64,000 nucleotides of DNA. Origin: Muricea muricata. Lineage: Eukaryota; Cnidaria; Anthozoa; Malacalcyonacea; Plexauridae. Under the pieces are notes generated by a model that was given only the letters and a program-made list of their open reading frames with translations, searched no databases and had not been told where the DNA came from. The DNA lies in contig CAWLCR010000062.1 in NCBI GenBank assembly GCA_963855995.1, forward strand, positions 186,001 through 250,000. The letters are read 5' to 3'. How positions within the stretch are numbered: position 1 is the stretch's first letter; each line of letters begins with the position of its first letter. The position numbers were made by a program, and so were the translations under genes. Below are positions 49,735 through 62,465 of the stretch, piece after piece.

Positions 49735-50028
49735 AGTCAGAGTTAATGCAGTGTAGAAATTTAAGTAGAATACAGCAGGAAATGATGCTCCCAAAACTTC
49801 ACCACTGGTGGTCCACGGTGGAATTTGTTGTTTTCCTTAGTATAAAAACGATTTTTTCATGAAATTGGTTTTCGGTTTTTTAAGGTAAAGTTTGCAGTTA
49901 TTGCTCAGCAGTTGATGTTGCTTATTCTAATTAAATTTAAACATTTCTGGTATGTTATATACTGTTAAAATCTTCCGCTTTTTAAGAGTACTTTCAATTG
50001 GTTACCATCCTTGTATTTACATTGTGTA

Positions 50029-51414
50029 AGTCGTTGTTAATCTTATTTTCAATTCATGGACCTAGATTTGATCCTTGTGGTACACCACATATTATTTTGT
50101 TCAATTGTGAATTAATTCCTTGAACTATGCTTTTTTTGCGTTCTGTTATTTAAGTACGATTTGAATAGGCTAAGTGCAACACCATCAATTCCATATAATT
50201 GCAGTGTTGCCAAAAGGATTTCATGGCTGATTGTGTCAAAGGCTTTTAAAGTCAAGAAATAAAACGCCATTTATCCATATTAAGTAAATACTGGTCTGTT
50301 ATTTGCATAAGGGCAGTTTCCGTTGAGGGACACTATCGAAAACCCGATTGTTGGTTGACAATAATATTGTTGTCATGCAAATAGGTAATTAACTTATCAG
50401 AAACGAGTTTTAGCTACTAGATTTCTGCAATTGCAGGTATCACGGATATTGGTCTGTGATCTGCACATTCACTATTGTCGTCAGCTTTAAAAACTGGCGT
50501 AACATTACTCTGTTTTAAGTTGCCAGGAAAAATTGCAGTTTCTAAGACCAAGTTAAAGCTTTTTATTATATAAAGTACAGTGCTTTATAAGGATTTCGAG
50601 CACTGATAAAACTGATAATCTCACATGTTAGATTATTTATGATAATTAATTTCACAGGTGAAAATTATCCCTTTTCAAACAATCACCAATCTTAGCTTCT
50701 GGGCATTTTATATTGGTGGAAAGCCGGTAGTGTATATAATAAACAGGAAAATACATGAATGCTTGTATATACATGAGTTCTCGTGTAGAACATGATATTT
50801 CTCACTTGTTCGCTGCGCTTACTTGTGGGAGATATCATGTTCAACACTCGAAATAAATCTGCATGGTATTTCCGCGCACCCATGTATTATTCTCTATATG
50901 ATTAATAATTATAGTGTTTTGCATATAGACTGACCCGCAGCTTTTAGCAGTTTATTTGTAATTTTGTCATTTCCTGCTGACTTATCTGGTTTAATCTTGA
51001 TTATGGCGTTAGTCAACTAATCTTCCGAGATTTTTTCAAGCTAAATTGACTGCAGCTTGGTTCAACATATTTAGGAGGGTCGAGATTATTGGTAGTTAAC
51101 CTGTAGTTTCAGCTAGCTTAGGCCTAATCTCACAGAAATATTTGTTGAATTCGTTCGCTATTTTACCAGGATCAGTGACTGTCTATGTGTCCGTCAACTT
51201 CGAGTTGAATTATAACTGTTAATAATTATCCTTGGTATTTTTACTGTTCTCCATTTTAGTTTTAAAGTAATGAGCTTTTGTGTTCCTTATTATTTTGCTA
51301 ACTTGATTTCGGGATTTCTTATATGAGCTTGATAGTATGTCGCGGAATTCAATTTTACTGCTTTCTTTCAATAGTTTTCGCATCCTCGTTTTTAGTCTTT
51401 ACGATGTCTTTAAG
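50029..51414 (-). pseudogene. Non-LTR RT relic, unit 5
   Basis: Copy of 1700-3085. A private T-to-G near 50828 breaks one pair of the internal hairpin. Confidence 0.8.
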
Positions 51415-51423
51415 GTTTGCGAT

Positions 51424-51598
51424 GAGGTAGTAGAGAGGTTCAGATTTGGCTTCCAATACCTCTTACCGCTACTTTAATCTACCTTTCAGCCAATCAGATG
51501 CGCCAGATCTACCCGATTAACCAATCAATTTGTTTAAAAATTGGGAAAAGGCAGTCGTAGTGGTAGAGGAAGTCAAATCTAAACCTCATTAGTACCTC
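51424..51598. repeat. MITE with 31-bp TIRs, unit 5
   Basis: Copy of 3095-3269. Confidence 0.65.
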
Positions 51599-53752
51599 TG
51601 GTCGGTTTGTCGATAAGTTGTTGTAATGATAGAGGGGATGCAAAGATAATAGTTACAACGATACGAGGCGTTTTAACGAAAGAAATTTATAAGTGTTCAA
51701 CCACACGGTAACTTTTATACTGTCAGTATAATCATAAACGTGTCGTGTAACAAGAAACAAGAGTGATCTTATGTAACAGCCAAAAACACTAGGAAAAGTA
51801 GAACTTTGCTATTTCCTGTGCGGAGCGTACATTCGCCAAGGCACAAGTTTCACGGCGCCCTAAATCGAACCTGAAATACACCAAAGCTTAATATCATTTT
51901 GTTCTTCTTTCATCATACTGTAGCTTCTCAGACTTTTTAACCGAATTGAGCATTCACTGGAAACCAGTCCTATTATAACTTGTTATATTTGTAAACTTCT
52001 TCATAGCATCATCATTCTATGATTATGTCATCGCCGCTCGTCACTTCAACAATCGGACTCACGACGGAGATGATTCATCAACGGTAAAATTAATGTTGTT
52101 TCTCTGGCTCTGCTGCCGAAAAAGGGATTCGGAATCCGAGCCTTTCCGATAACAAGGAAAGATGATCATAGATATATTTCTGACGAAGGACGTTTAGAAG
52201 TAGCAACAAAATAGTTTCAGTTTGTATATGAGAAGTAGCAACAAAATATTTTCAGTTTTGTAATGAAAGAAAGCCCAATTCACGATGTCGTTGTATACAA
52301 ATATTAATAAATGAAGTATTATAACTTACCAAGAGGTTAGGCTGTGTCCCAGCCATACCGAACCTATATAAAGAAAAACTGAAGACTCTGTATGAAACTA
52401 TGAAGTATTATGTATGTTGCCCTGACACGCAGCAAACTAAACAAACGCACAAGCTTGCTGATGTTTTAAAAAGTAACCTGCATGCCTTGTAAGGAGAATC
52501 TCGTAACTTCATATTAGTTTATATATGGATAACAGTAGCAATCAAATCTAAAATCTCCTTACCATGGCATAGCAACATATAGGGTAATTATTTACAAGAA
52601 ATCGCCGGGTTCCTTTCATGCTTCAGAAAACAACAAGAAACTTTCTGAGGATAATTTTTTTTTACTGTATGCGTATCTTGCGATAAAAAAGATGAGATAA
52701 TAAATGTATGCGGATAGTGCAAGTTTGGTGAGTAGTTATGGTGCCGTGTGTACGTACATGTCTATCGTATGAAACAAATCTAAACTTTGAAAATATGTCA
52801 CAATAACCTAGCTACAAACAGTACAACCTACTTGCAACGGTTATAATTAAAATTACAAATACCTTTTACTTTTATCTCGTATTGTGATCGGTAATTCGTT
52901 TAAAATAGAAACAACATAGGTGTAATACAAAATATCATAGTTTTTTGGCTGGCCATTTTCCCTCGCGCCCGTCTCAGTTTTACAGAAATACGGCCAGCTC
53001 GCTGGCTACCCTTCCCCTTGCAATATTTTCTATAGATCGAAAAATGTTTGTGGCAATTGCTCGTGACATGACATTCCCATTCAAATCTGTTTTTAGGTCG
53101 AGTAATTAATAATTTATTTCTAATAATCATGGCCAATCATGTCGGCCATAATATGTCTCGTGCAGTGGCTTTACAGCATATGTGATAAAACACTCCTGAT
53201 TAGTATTCTTTACATTTACAACTCTTGTGCTTGTGTTTTTTCGTGTATTTTATACCAACATAGTACATGAAACACATTTGGGTTTCATCTTGGACCAGTA
53301 TCTTAGAGAAGAATTTGATCACATGTATTACTATATATAAGCTACTGTTTTACCTGTTTGTGAATTTTGCGCTAATTTACTATATAAACGTTCTACTTTA
53401 ATTCTTTCGCTCCCGATATTTTGAGATAAAAAAAACAAATAATCAATCAGTTTGCTATATTGGATTAAGTTATGTACTACTTCAAAACTTACTTTGTTAC
53501 GTGTGCATATTCATGCACCATATATAATCTTCGAGGCCAGTCCTTAATTAAAGGATGCATTAACTGGTACAGGGTATACACTCTTGAATTAGAAAAATCT
53601 ATTAGCACAGATGAAAAGAGCATACTAAATTTGGTCGTAGAGTATAGTAGCATGTGTAAGATATAGTCCTGTGAAGTTTTCAAATTTTGTATACTTTTGT
53701 ATTACGCGCGAAGAAGTGATACCACATTTCTAGGGAATTGGGACATTAAGAC

Positions 53753-54200
53753 GTGTTTATGCAACGAAATTTCACCCCCACGTTTTTTGACCTCAGTGTA
53801 GAGATAACGAAAAATGGGTCTTGGTAACTTCTTTGACAGAAGTTCATTGCCTGGCTTCTTTCGTGAGAAATTTAGCTTTGAATAATATGCGAATATCATA
53901 CTTATGACATCACAGTGCATAATGTATTTTAAAACAACATAGATTTTTCGAACAATTGAATTTTGTCGAACAAATTCCAAAATTATAACTTACAAATTTA
54001 TCATGGATACTGTAAGAGAAATTCCTACAGCAGTAAAAACTCATTATGCACGGTGATGTTATAAGTATGGTATTTGCATATTATTCAAAGCCAAATTTCT
54101 CACGAAAGAAGCAAAATGATGAACTTCTTACCAACCCATTTTACGTTAACTTTACACTGAGGCCATAAAACTTTGGGGTGAAATTTCGTTGCATAAACAC
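53753..54200. repeat. Foldback element, unit 5
   Basis: Copy of 5423-5870. Confidence 0.7.
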
Positions 54201-54555
54201 TTTAATTATGTACTCTTTGGAAATTCTTTGTCATTTTCAAAAAATACATATTAATGTTTATATTTTATTTAAAATAACAAAGAATTTGTTAAGTTTGTTT
54301 CACATTTAACATGTTTGTTCATGTACATTTAAGTGGGTACTTTTCATTTTAGCTTGAAAAAGACAACGAGCTGAAGCACGAGAAAGAAAAGAAAAAGGTG
54401 AAGAATGGCCAACTAAGGCATTCAGTCATTTTATCTCATAGCCTGTCCCACACGAAAACCAAAATAAATAGTAATATCACGAGTGTGAAAGGAGAATCAC
54501 CCAGTGAACTCCATATAATTATACCTGAAGCGATAACTTGGCCGCCATCTTTGAA

Positions 54556-54734
54556 GCCCAATTGAAGGCCGCCATTGATAACCGCGGGAGGCGCAAAACT
54601 TGCCAATTTCAAATGCTGTTTACAACTCTAGAATAACGCCCTTTTAACACTGTTTCACGTCTTCAAGATATTTGGCTTAAAACAGTGTTGAAAACAGCGG
54701 CTCTTGGTTATCAATGGCGGCCGTCAATTTGGCC
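54556..54734. repeat. MITE (GGCCGCCAT TIRs), unit 5
   Basis: Copy of 6226-6404. Exon-like frame at 54353-54565. Confidence 0.65.
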
Positions 54735-56433
54735 TCAGGCCTACACTGCGAAATGCTAGCTCTGGTGTCATATAAGTGTAAATGGCACCTTGACAAGTGT
54801 CATTAATCTCGAGTGGAAATAATCAGCTATACTTTAGCCAAATTCTTAATTAGTTTCGACTTTTCTAACCCTAGCTTTCGAAGCCATAAAGACAACTGTC
54901 TGTGGTCATACGATGCAGATTTAACAAAACGTCTCAAGGCACAGACGACAGGAAAGTAGTAAACGTACATTAATCTATAGACTATTTGCATAATGTCTTT
55001 CTAAATCTGGCCTGTTCAATGAATGTAGCAATGGCAGGCTGCAATTTAGTTAGCTAAATATTTTTTATATTGTTCCCGCACAGAAATTGCTCTTCAAGTC
55101 TAATTTTTCATATATGCAAGAAGTGTGAATTTTGCAATGTTGAATCGGCAAATGTTTACATTTTTATAATACCGGCACTTATTTACATCCAATTTACACT
55201 CAAATAAATCTTTTCCATTAGGCACACAGCAGTTCTCATATGTAGACTATTTTATAGCCTGATGTCAAATTTGTCGACTTCGAATTTCTCGCCGGCGATT
55301 TTCTCTTTGGCTGTTAGATGTTCTAGATTGTGATTGCCAATTGCCAATAATTTATTATTCGTCATTAAATCATAATTTATTTAACTTAATTGCTTATTTC
55401 ACAGTTGTTGTCATATTTTACATTAAGAATAAAATTTGTAGATATTTATTAATGATTATCAATGGTTCCACAACGACATATACTGAAATATGGAATAATA
55501 TGTTTGATATGAAATATTGATTATAAATTTTCAATACTTATTCAATTCTATTTTTTGTGTTAATTCGGGGTCCAAAGAGGATTTCTTAACATAATTATGG
55601 ACTGGGTTAGTTGATTTGTATAAGTTAGGCTGTGATTATAATCACATTAGAAAGTTTGTAAAATGAGTAATGGTGACATCACGAGTTAATTGGTAAAGAA
55701 GCGGTATATGTCGTTTGAAACGGTTGTAAAGAGTATAGTGAACGTCTCAGAAGTTTTCCTTTGCATTTTCTCTTAGTCTTGGGCTTGGCTTAGTTAATTT
55801 TAACGATGAGAAATTGTGTGTGTATACTACAGACTTGCACGCTTTATTAAGATTTTAAAAGGTAAAGCTGGTGAGTTTTCAACGATTTCATTAATTAAAG
55901 TGCATCCGATAGCTGCAAAGTAACTTTGGGATGAAGCATTATAAAATCGCACGTCATGTTGCCATACTCACACACATGGTTGTCATATATAGATTAGGAG
56001 GCTGCATCAAAGAAGTAGACTGCAATCATGCACAAATGTGGTAAAAAGAGTAATGGTATTATACTCTGCCTGAACACTGTTCGTTAGAAGTCAAGTATAA
56101 TATACTCTTTTTAGTCAACAGCCATCAACAACATCACATCATCATTATCATTTACCCAATATGTAAAATAGTACAGCAGTATTGAATTATAAAAATCATT
56201 TACATGACATTAAATGTCAGTGGCCAAGAAAAGTAACCGCACGAGTGTTGCCGTGCGAACGAAATAAATTGCATTCAAGTTCTACAAATTTTTGTAGTCA
56301 TTACAAAGTATAGGTAAATGTTTCACGGTCAATTAATTAATGTTTTTATTTTCGCGAAAATGAAGTGGGAGTATCCTTTTACTTTATTTATTATTACTTT
56401 ATTTATTAATTCAAGTCGTAAAAAACGTCAGTG

Positions 56434-57129
56434 TTATTCGCCAAATTTTCGGCCCAACCTTTCGTACATTTCTTGAAGATGTTGTAATGCCAACAACATA
56501 TCTTCTCGCTTGTCATCGTCGTTGCTACATTCTTCATTGATAACCGCCTCCATTTCTTCATATGTACCAAGATTTGGGTGAGCTGTATCCAAGCGCGAGG
56601 ACTTAAGCTCCTTCACTATTCCCAGGAACCAATCTTCAAAGATTTCTTCATTAAGACCTTTCAGACGTGCTGAGGCTTTTTCTCGCACTCTTTGATCTTT
56701 CATATTACCAATTTTTTCTTTCAATGATTTCAAATTCGCTCCATACCTGGCCCTTTTACTTGTCTTGTCCTCACCCGGAAAGACGTACTCTGACACAAGT
56801 ATTTCTAACTTGTATGCAATTTGACCTAATTTTAGTATACGTTTTTGTTTTTCAAATTCGCTTTCCAACTTTTTAAAATCTGCGATGACTTTTTTCATTT
56901 CCTCGTTCTCCTTGAGCAGTTGTTGATTTGTCTTCTCCAAAACTTCAATTCTTTTTTCGTATTCCTTCTTTTGCTCATCATGTATGGCATTAATTTGCTT
57001 CACTGTTTCACTCCAATCTTCTGCCAGTCTGCCAAACTTTGCGTACAACTCAGCGGTCTCAATTTTCGAATTTCTGACAACATTGTGCATTTTCTGGACT
57101 TCTCTGCGAAGAAGGAAGTTTTCATCCAT
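56434..57129 (-). CDS. Coiled-coil protein with R-x4-H-P motif, copy 5
   Basis: Protein identical to copy 1 although this unit has the most private changes elsewhere; upstream exon at 57554-57622; poly(A) signals at 56383-56407. Confidence 0.75.
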   Translation of the reverse strand: MDENFLLRREVQKMHNVVRNSKIETAELYAKFGRLAEDWSETVKQINAIHDEQKKEYEKRIEVLEKTNQQLLKENEEMKKVIADFKKLESEFEKQKRILKLGQIAYKLEILVSEYVFPGEDKTSKRARYGANLKSLKEKIGNMKDQRVREKASARLKGLNEEIFEDWFLGIVKELKSSRLDTAHPNLGTYEEMEAVINEECSNDDDKREDMLLALQHLQEMYERLGRKFGE

Positions 57130-57553
57130 GAGGCTCTAAAGAGGAAAGTTTTATATCATGCAACTGCTATTAATCTGTAATCTGTTATTTATTTTATTAA
57201 TTTTTTATCAAATTATTTTTTACCATTGAATTATTATGTTTTGGCCATTGAGTGCATATACGAACACCGTGATTCAAAAAGTGAGATTTTTTCAAATTTT
57301 ACTCCGCGCTATGCTGCGCAAGCCTGTTATAACTAAATATGAGGTCGAGACATCAAGGATGCATAAGGTCAGAGTCCCACAGTATACGCGATATCAATAA
57401 CGATAAACTTCGTTTTTGTTATTTTTCAGTTTTTTAAACTCGAATGTATACATGCAAATCTAATATAGACATTGTTAAATTTATTCCTATATTGCCTCGG
57501 TGGATACTTATACTAGTTGTTTTTACTGTATAATTACTACGCTCAGTACTTAC

Positions 57554-57622
57554 GTTCACGGCACCTTGCATCCCAGTGCCCCCTTGCAATCTGATACCTA
57601 CAGTCCGCTGTACAAGCGCGTG
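57554..57622 (-). other. Predicted upstream exon of the coiled-coil gene, copy 5
   Basis: Same splice-bounded 69 bases as 9218-9286. Confidence 0.45.
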
Positions 57623-57688
57623 CTAAAAAGAGACACAGAGCTGCAATATTCAGCATTTATCTATATTCATCTATATCATCTATCTCAT

Positions 57689-57724
57689 ATGTATATATAT
57701 ATATATATATAGATATATATATAT

Positions 57725-57800
<76 letters not shown>

Positions 57801-57839
57801 TATATATATATATACATATATATAGATATATATATTATA

Positions 57840-57922
<83 letters not shown>
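57689..57922. repeat. Compound (TA)n microsatellite 2, unit 5
   Basis: Interruptions as in unit 1; the pure tail is the shortest of the five. Confidence 0.95.
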
Positions 57923-57924
<2 letters not shown>

Positions 57925-57938
57925 ATAAAATATAGACA

Positions 57939-58584
57939 GGTTTGACTCTGGTTGATAAGAAACGTTAAAATTACGTTTATTTTAAAAGATATACTACAAG
58001 ACGTTTCGACCAGTGACTTAGGCCTTCGTCAGGTACAATGACTATCTAAATTCAAAACTGAATAATATATACTGGGTTCAAAAGTTAATTAGCTAAGAAG
58101 TGTTTTATAAACCGCCGGTATCTCTATGTGGTCATTTCCTGCGTTTAAATCCTTGAGAGAGTACCACGCTTCTGAGAATACATCTACTTCTAAGAATATT
58201 ACCAGAATAACAGAACACAAAAGAGCAGTTTCCCACTCTGATCCATATTCTAAAATTGATAAACATGCTGAACATTATGATCACCGATTTGACTTTGACA
58301 ATGCTACCATTGTCTACAAAACAAAAAACATTCGTGAACGTTTGTTTTTAGAAGCGTGGTACTCTCTCAAGGATTTAAACGCAGGAAATGACCACAGAGA
58401 GATACCGGCGGTTTTTAAAACACTTCTTAGCTAATTAACTTTTGAGCCCAGTATATATTATTCAGTTTTGAATTTAGATAGTCATTGTAACTGACGAAGG
58501 CCTAAGTCACTGGTCGAAACGTCTTGTAGTATATCTTTTAAAATAAACGTAGTTTTAACGTTTCTTATCAACCAGAGTCAAACC
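57939..58584. mobile_element. PLE-B head-to-head pair, unit 5
   Basis: Copy of 9607-10252. Confidence 0.75.
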
Positions 58585-58721
58585 AAATTGTAACCAAATC
58601 CTAGTTACAATTTTAGTATTTTTAATATATATATATATATATATAATGAAGTAAACAGTATATATTCACTTGGTTAAAAGAGAGCTCAATACGCACGTAG
58701 AGCCTATACAAATGTTCAGTT

Positions 58722-60668
58722 GACTATTTACAGTTAAGAACCATTTGGTAAGAAATAAAAATAACAAAATACTAAATAAGAGTCAGTAACTCGGAGTTTC
58801 ACGCTCGTTGGCGATCTTCAGACTAAATGTTAGAATGTTTAAGGTTTATGATTACATGCGTCAAATTTGTTTTCATGTCTACATTTTTAGTTCCGATTTC
58901 TGGCTCAGCAGTGTTTCTTTGTTTGCGTTAACAATACACAATTTCTCCTGGGTACATAGACTACAGTGTCTTGTCCCAGGCTGGTATGGTTGCGCTCGTT
59001 TCATAATCGACCATTTTATTTTATAGCTTTTGCCGTTTAATTTCAATTCCCAGATGTGTTTTGACAAAGCCGTAGAGTGCTGGTATTTGGAATTTCTAAA
59101 AGATTGTTTATGCATGGTGTATCTTGTTTTAAAGGGGCGCTCCGTCATTCCAATCTATTTTATTGTTTGACCGTCACTTGTTTTCACCTCTGCTTGATAA
59201 ACAATGCTTTTTGTCAGGCATGCACCATCCAATGGGCATTCTGGTTTTTCTGGTGTTAGGACCTTCTTGTTATGTTTCTCAATTATCTGTGCAATGTTGT
59301 CGACGCATCCGTAGCTCACCTTCACGTTTTTTCTATTAAAGATCTTGTGCAATTTGTGGTTTTTTGGGAAGTGGTCATCAAGTAACTTTAAGAATCGCTT
59401 TCCGACATTTGTTTCGACATTCTTGCTATATGGGGGGTTAAACCAGATAACGTGTCTATGCCTATTTCTCTTAATGTTTATCTTCTTTCTCTATTTCGCT
59501 TAGTGCCACATTGCATTAATTGTACAACGGAGCTGCTCTATCGAATTCGTCTTTGCTGGATGATCGGCTAGATACTCGTTGGCCAACTGATTTCGGGATC
59601 TGTTTAAAGATTACAGGGGGGGTGGTTTGAATAGGCATGAATGAATGTTGGTGTGTTGTCAGGTTTCCTGTATGGAAGAAAATTCTCTGTTTTTAAGTCG
59701 AGTGTGGCATCGAGATAGTTCACTATTTTCAGATTTGTTTCGTATGTTATTTTCAAATCAAATTCTTTGAAGATGCCAATTAACTTCTTTCTTATTTTGT
59801 CCGCAGTTCTGGGACCCATATTGGAAAAATTTGAAAATAACATGCGAAACGAATCTGAAAATAGTGAGCTATCTCGATGTCACACTCGACTTAAAAACAG
59901 AGAATTTTCGTCCGTACAGGAACGTCCTGACAACACACCAACATTCATTCATGCCTATTCAAACCACCCCCCTGCAATCCTTAAACAGATCCCGAAATCA
60001 GTTGGCCAACGAGTATCTAGCCGATCATCCAGCAAAGACGAATTCGATAAAGCAGCTCCGTTGTACAATGTGGCATTAAAAGCCAGTGGTTTTAAAGAGT
60101 CAGCCCCATTTGTGGAAATAGATAACCAAGAAAGAAAGAAAAACAGCAAGAGAAATAGGCATAGAAACGTTATCTGGTTTAACCCCCCATATAGCAAGAA
60201 TGTCGAAACAAATGTCGGAAAGCGATTCTTAAAGTTACTTGATGACCACTTCCCAAAAAACCACAAATTGCACAAGATCTTTAATAGAAAAAACGTGAAG
60301 GTGAGCAACGGATGTGTCGACAACATTGCACAGATAATTAAGAAACACAACAAGAAGGTCCTAACACCAGAAAATACGTCTCCCCAAGCGGCATGTAATT
60401 GCAGAGATAAACCAGAATGCCCATTGGATGGTGCATGCCTGACAAAAAGCATTGTTTATCAAGCAGAGGTGAAAACAGGTGATGGTCAAACAAAACAATA
60501 CATTGGAATACACCATGCATACACCATGCATACACCATGCATAAACAATCTTTTAGAAATTCAAAATACCGGCAGCACTCTACGGCTTTGTCAAAACACA
60601 TCTGGGAATTGAAATCAAAAGCTAAAAGCTATGAAATAAAATGGCCAATTATGAAACGAGCGAAACCA
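58722..60668. mobile_element. PLE-A head-to-head pair, unit 5, right arm truncated
   Basis: Left arm 58722-59758 with B-type markers (58992 G, 59360 T) and a private change near 59173. The right arm starts at 59829 and stops at 60668, where a deletion removes the last ~170 coding bases, the hammerhead motif and the 3' flank. Left pseudogene is at 58828-59818. Confidence 0.85.
58783..58826 (-). ncRNA. Hammerhead-like motif, PLE-A left, unit 5
   Basis: Same sequence as 10455-10498. This unit has no matching plus-strand partner because of the deletion. Confidence 0.68.
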
Positions 60669-60755
60669 CCACTGGTGGTCCACGGTGGAATTTGTTGTTT
60701 TCCTTGGTATAAAAACGATTTTTTCATGAAATTGGTTTTCGGTTTTTTAAGGTAA
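59829..60755 (+). pseudogene. PLE-A right copy fused to downstream non-coding DNA
   Basis: Same lesions as 11501-12493 up to IMKRAKP. The deletion junction at 60667/60668 then joins the frame to normally distant sequence, giving a chance tail (PLVVHGGICCFPW...) and a stop at 60755. RSELISKCRHENKF is lost. Confidence 0.8.
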
Positions 60756-60895
60756 AGTTTGCAGTTATTGTTCAGCAGTTGATGTTGCTTATTCTAATTA
60801 AATTTAAACATTTCTGGTATGTTATATACTGTTAAAATCTTCCGCTTTTTAAGAGTACTTTCAATTGGTTACCATCCTTGTATTTACATTGTGTA

Positions 60896-62281
60896 AGTCG
60901 TTGTTAATCTTATTTTCAATTCATGGACCTAGATTTGATCCTTGTGGTACACCACATATTATTTTGTTCAATTGTGAATTAATTCCTTGAACTATGCTTT
61001 TTTTGCGTTCTGTTATTTAAGTACGATTTGAATAGGCTAAGTGCAACACCATCAATTCCATATAATTGCAGTGTTGCCAAAAGAATTTCTTGGCTGATTG
61101 TGTCAAAGGCTTTTAAAGTCAAGAAATAAAACGCCATTTATCCATATTAAGTAAATACTGGTCTGTTATTTGCATAAGGGCAGTTTCCGTTGAGGGACAC
61201 TATCGAAAACCCGATTGTTGGTTGACAATAATATTGTTGTCATGCAAATAGGTAATTAACTTATCAGAAACGAGTTTTAGCTACTAGATTTCTGCAATTG
61301 CAGGTATCACGGATATTGGTCTGTGATCTGCACATTCACTATTGTCGTCAGCTTTAAAAACTGGCGTAACATTACTCTGTTTTAAGTTGCCAGGAAAAAT
61401 TGCAGTTTCTAAGACCAAGTTAAAGCTTTTTATTATATAAAGTACAGTGCTTTATAAGGATTTCGAGCACTGATAAAACTGATAATCTCACATGTTAGAT
61501 TATTTATGATAATTAACTTCACAGGTGAAAATTATCCCTTTTCAAACAATCACCAATCTTAGCTTCTGGGCATTTTATATTGGTGGAAAGCCGGTAGTGT
61601 ATATAATAAACAGGAAAATACATGAATGCTTGTATATACATGAGTTCTCGTGTAGAACATGATATTTCTCACTTGTTCGCTGCGCTTACTTGTGTGAGAT
61701 ATCATGTTCAACACTCGAAATAAATCTGCATGGTATTTCCGCGCACCCATGCATTATTCTCTATATGATTAATAATTATAGTGTTTTGCATATAGACTGA
61801 CCCGCAGCTTTTAGCAGTTTATTTGTAATTTTGTCATTTCCTGCTGACTTATCTGGTTTAATCTTGATTATGGCGTTAGTCAACTAATCTTCCGAGATTT
61901 TTTCAAGCTAAATTGACTGCAGCTTGGTTCAACATATTTAGGAGGGTCGAGATTATTGGTAGTTAACCTGTAGTTTCAGCTAGCTTAGGCCTAATCTCAC
62001 AGAAATATTTGTTGAATTCGTTCGCTATTTTACCAGGATCAGTGACTGTCTATGTGTCCGTCAACTTCGAGTTGAATTATAACTGTTAATAATTATCCTT
62101 GGTATTTTTACTGTTCTCCATTTTAGTTTTAAAGTAATGAGCTTTTGTGTTCCTTATTATTTTGCTAACTTGATTTCGGGATTTCTTATATGAGCTTGAT
62201 AGTATGTCGCGGAATTCAATTTTACTGCTTTCTTTCAATAGTTTTCGCATCCTCGTTTTTAGTCTTTACGATGTCTTTAAG
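60896..62281 (-). pseudogene. Non-LTR RT relic, unit 6
   Basis: Copy of 1700-3085 with B-type markers and a private G-to-A near 61084. Confidence 0.8.
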
Positions 62282-62290
62282 GTTTGCGAT

Positions 62291-62465
62291 GAGGTAGTAG
62301 AGAGGTTCAGATTTGGCTTCCAATACCTCTTACCGCTACTTTAATCTACCTTTCAGCCAATCAGATGCGCCAGATCTACCCGATTAACCAATCAATTTGT
62401 TTAAAAATTGGGAAAAGGCAGTCGTAGTGGTAGAGGAAGTCAAATCTAAACCTCATTAGCACCTC
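62291..62465. repeat. MITE with 31-bp TIRs, unit 6
   Basis: Copy of 3095-3269; the right end reads TAGCACCTC as in unit 3. Confidence 0.65.
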
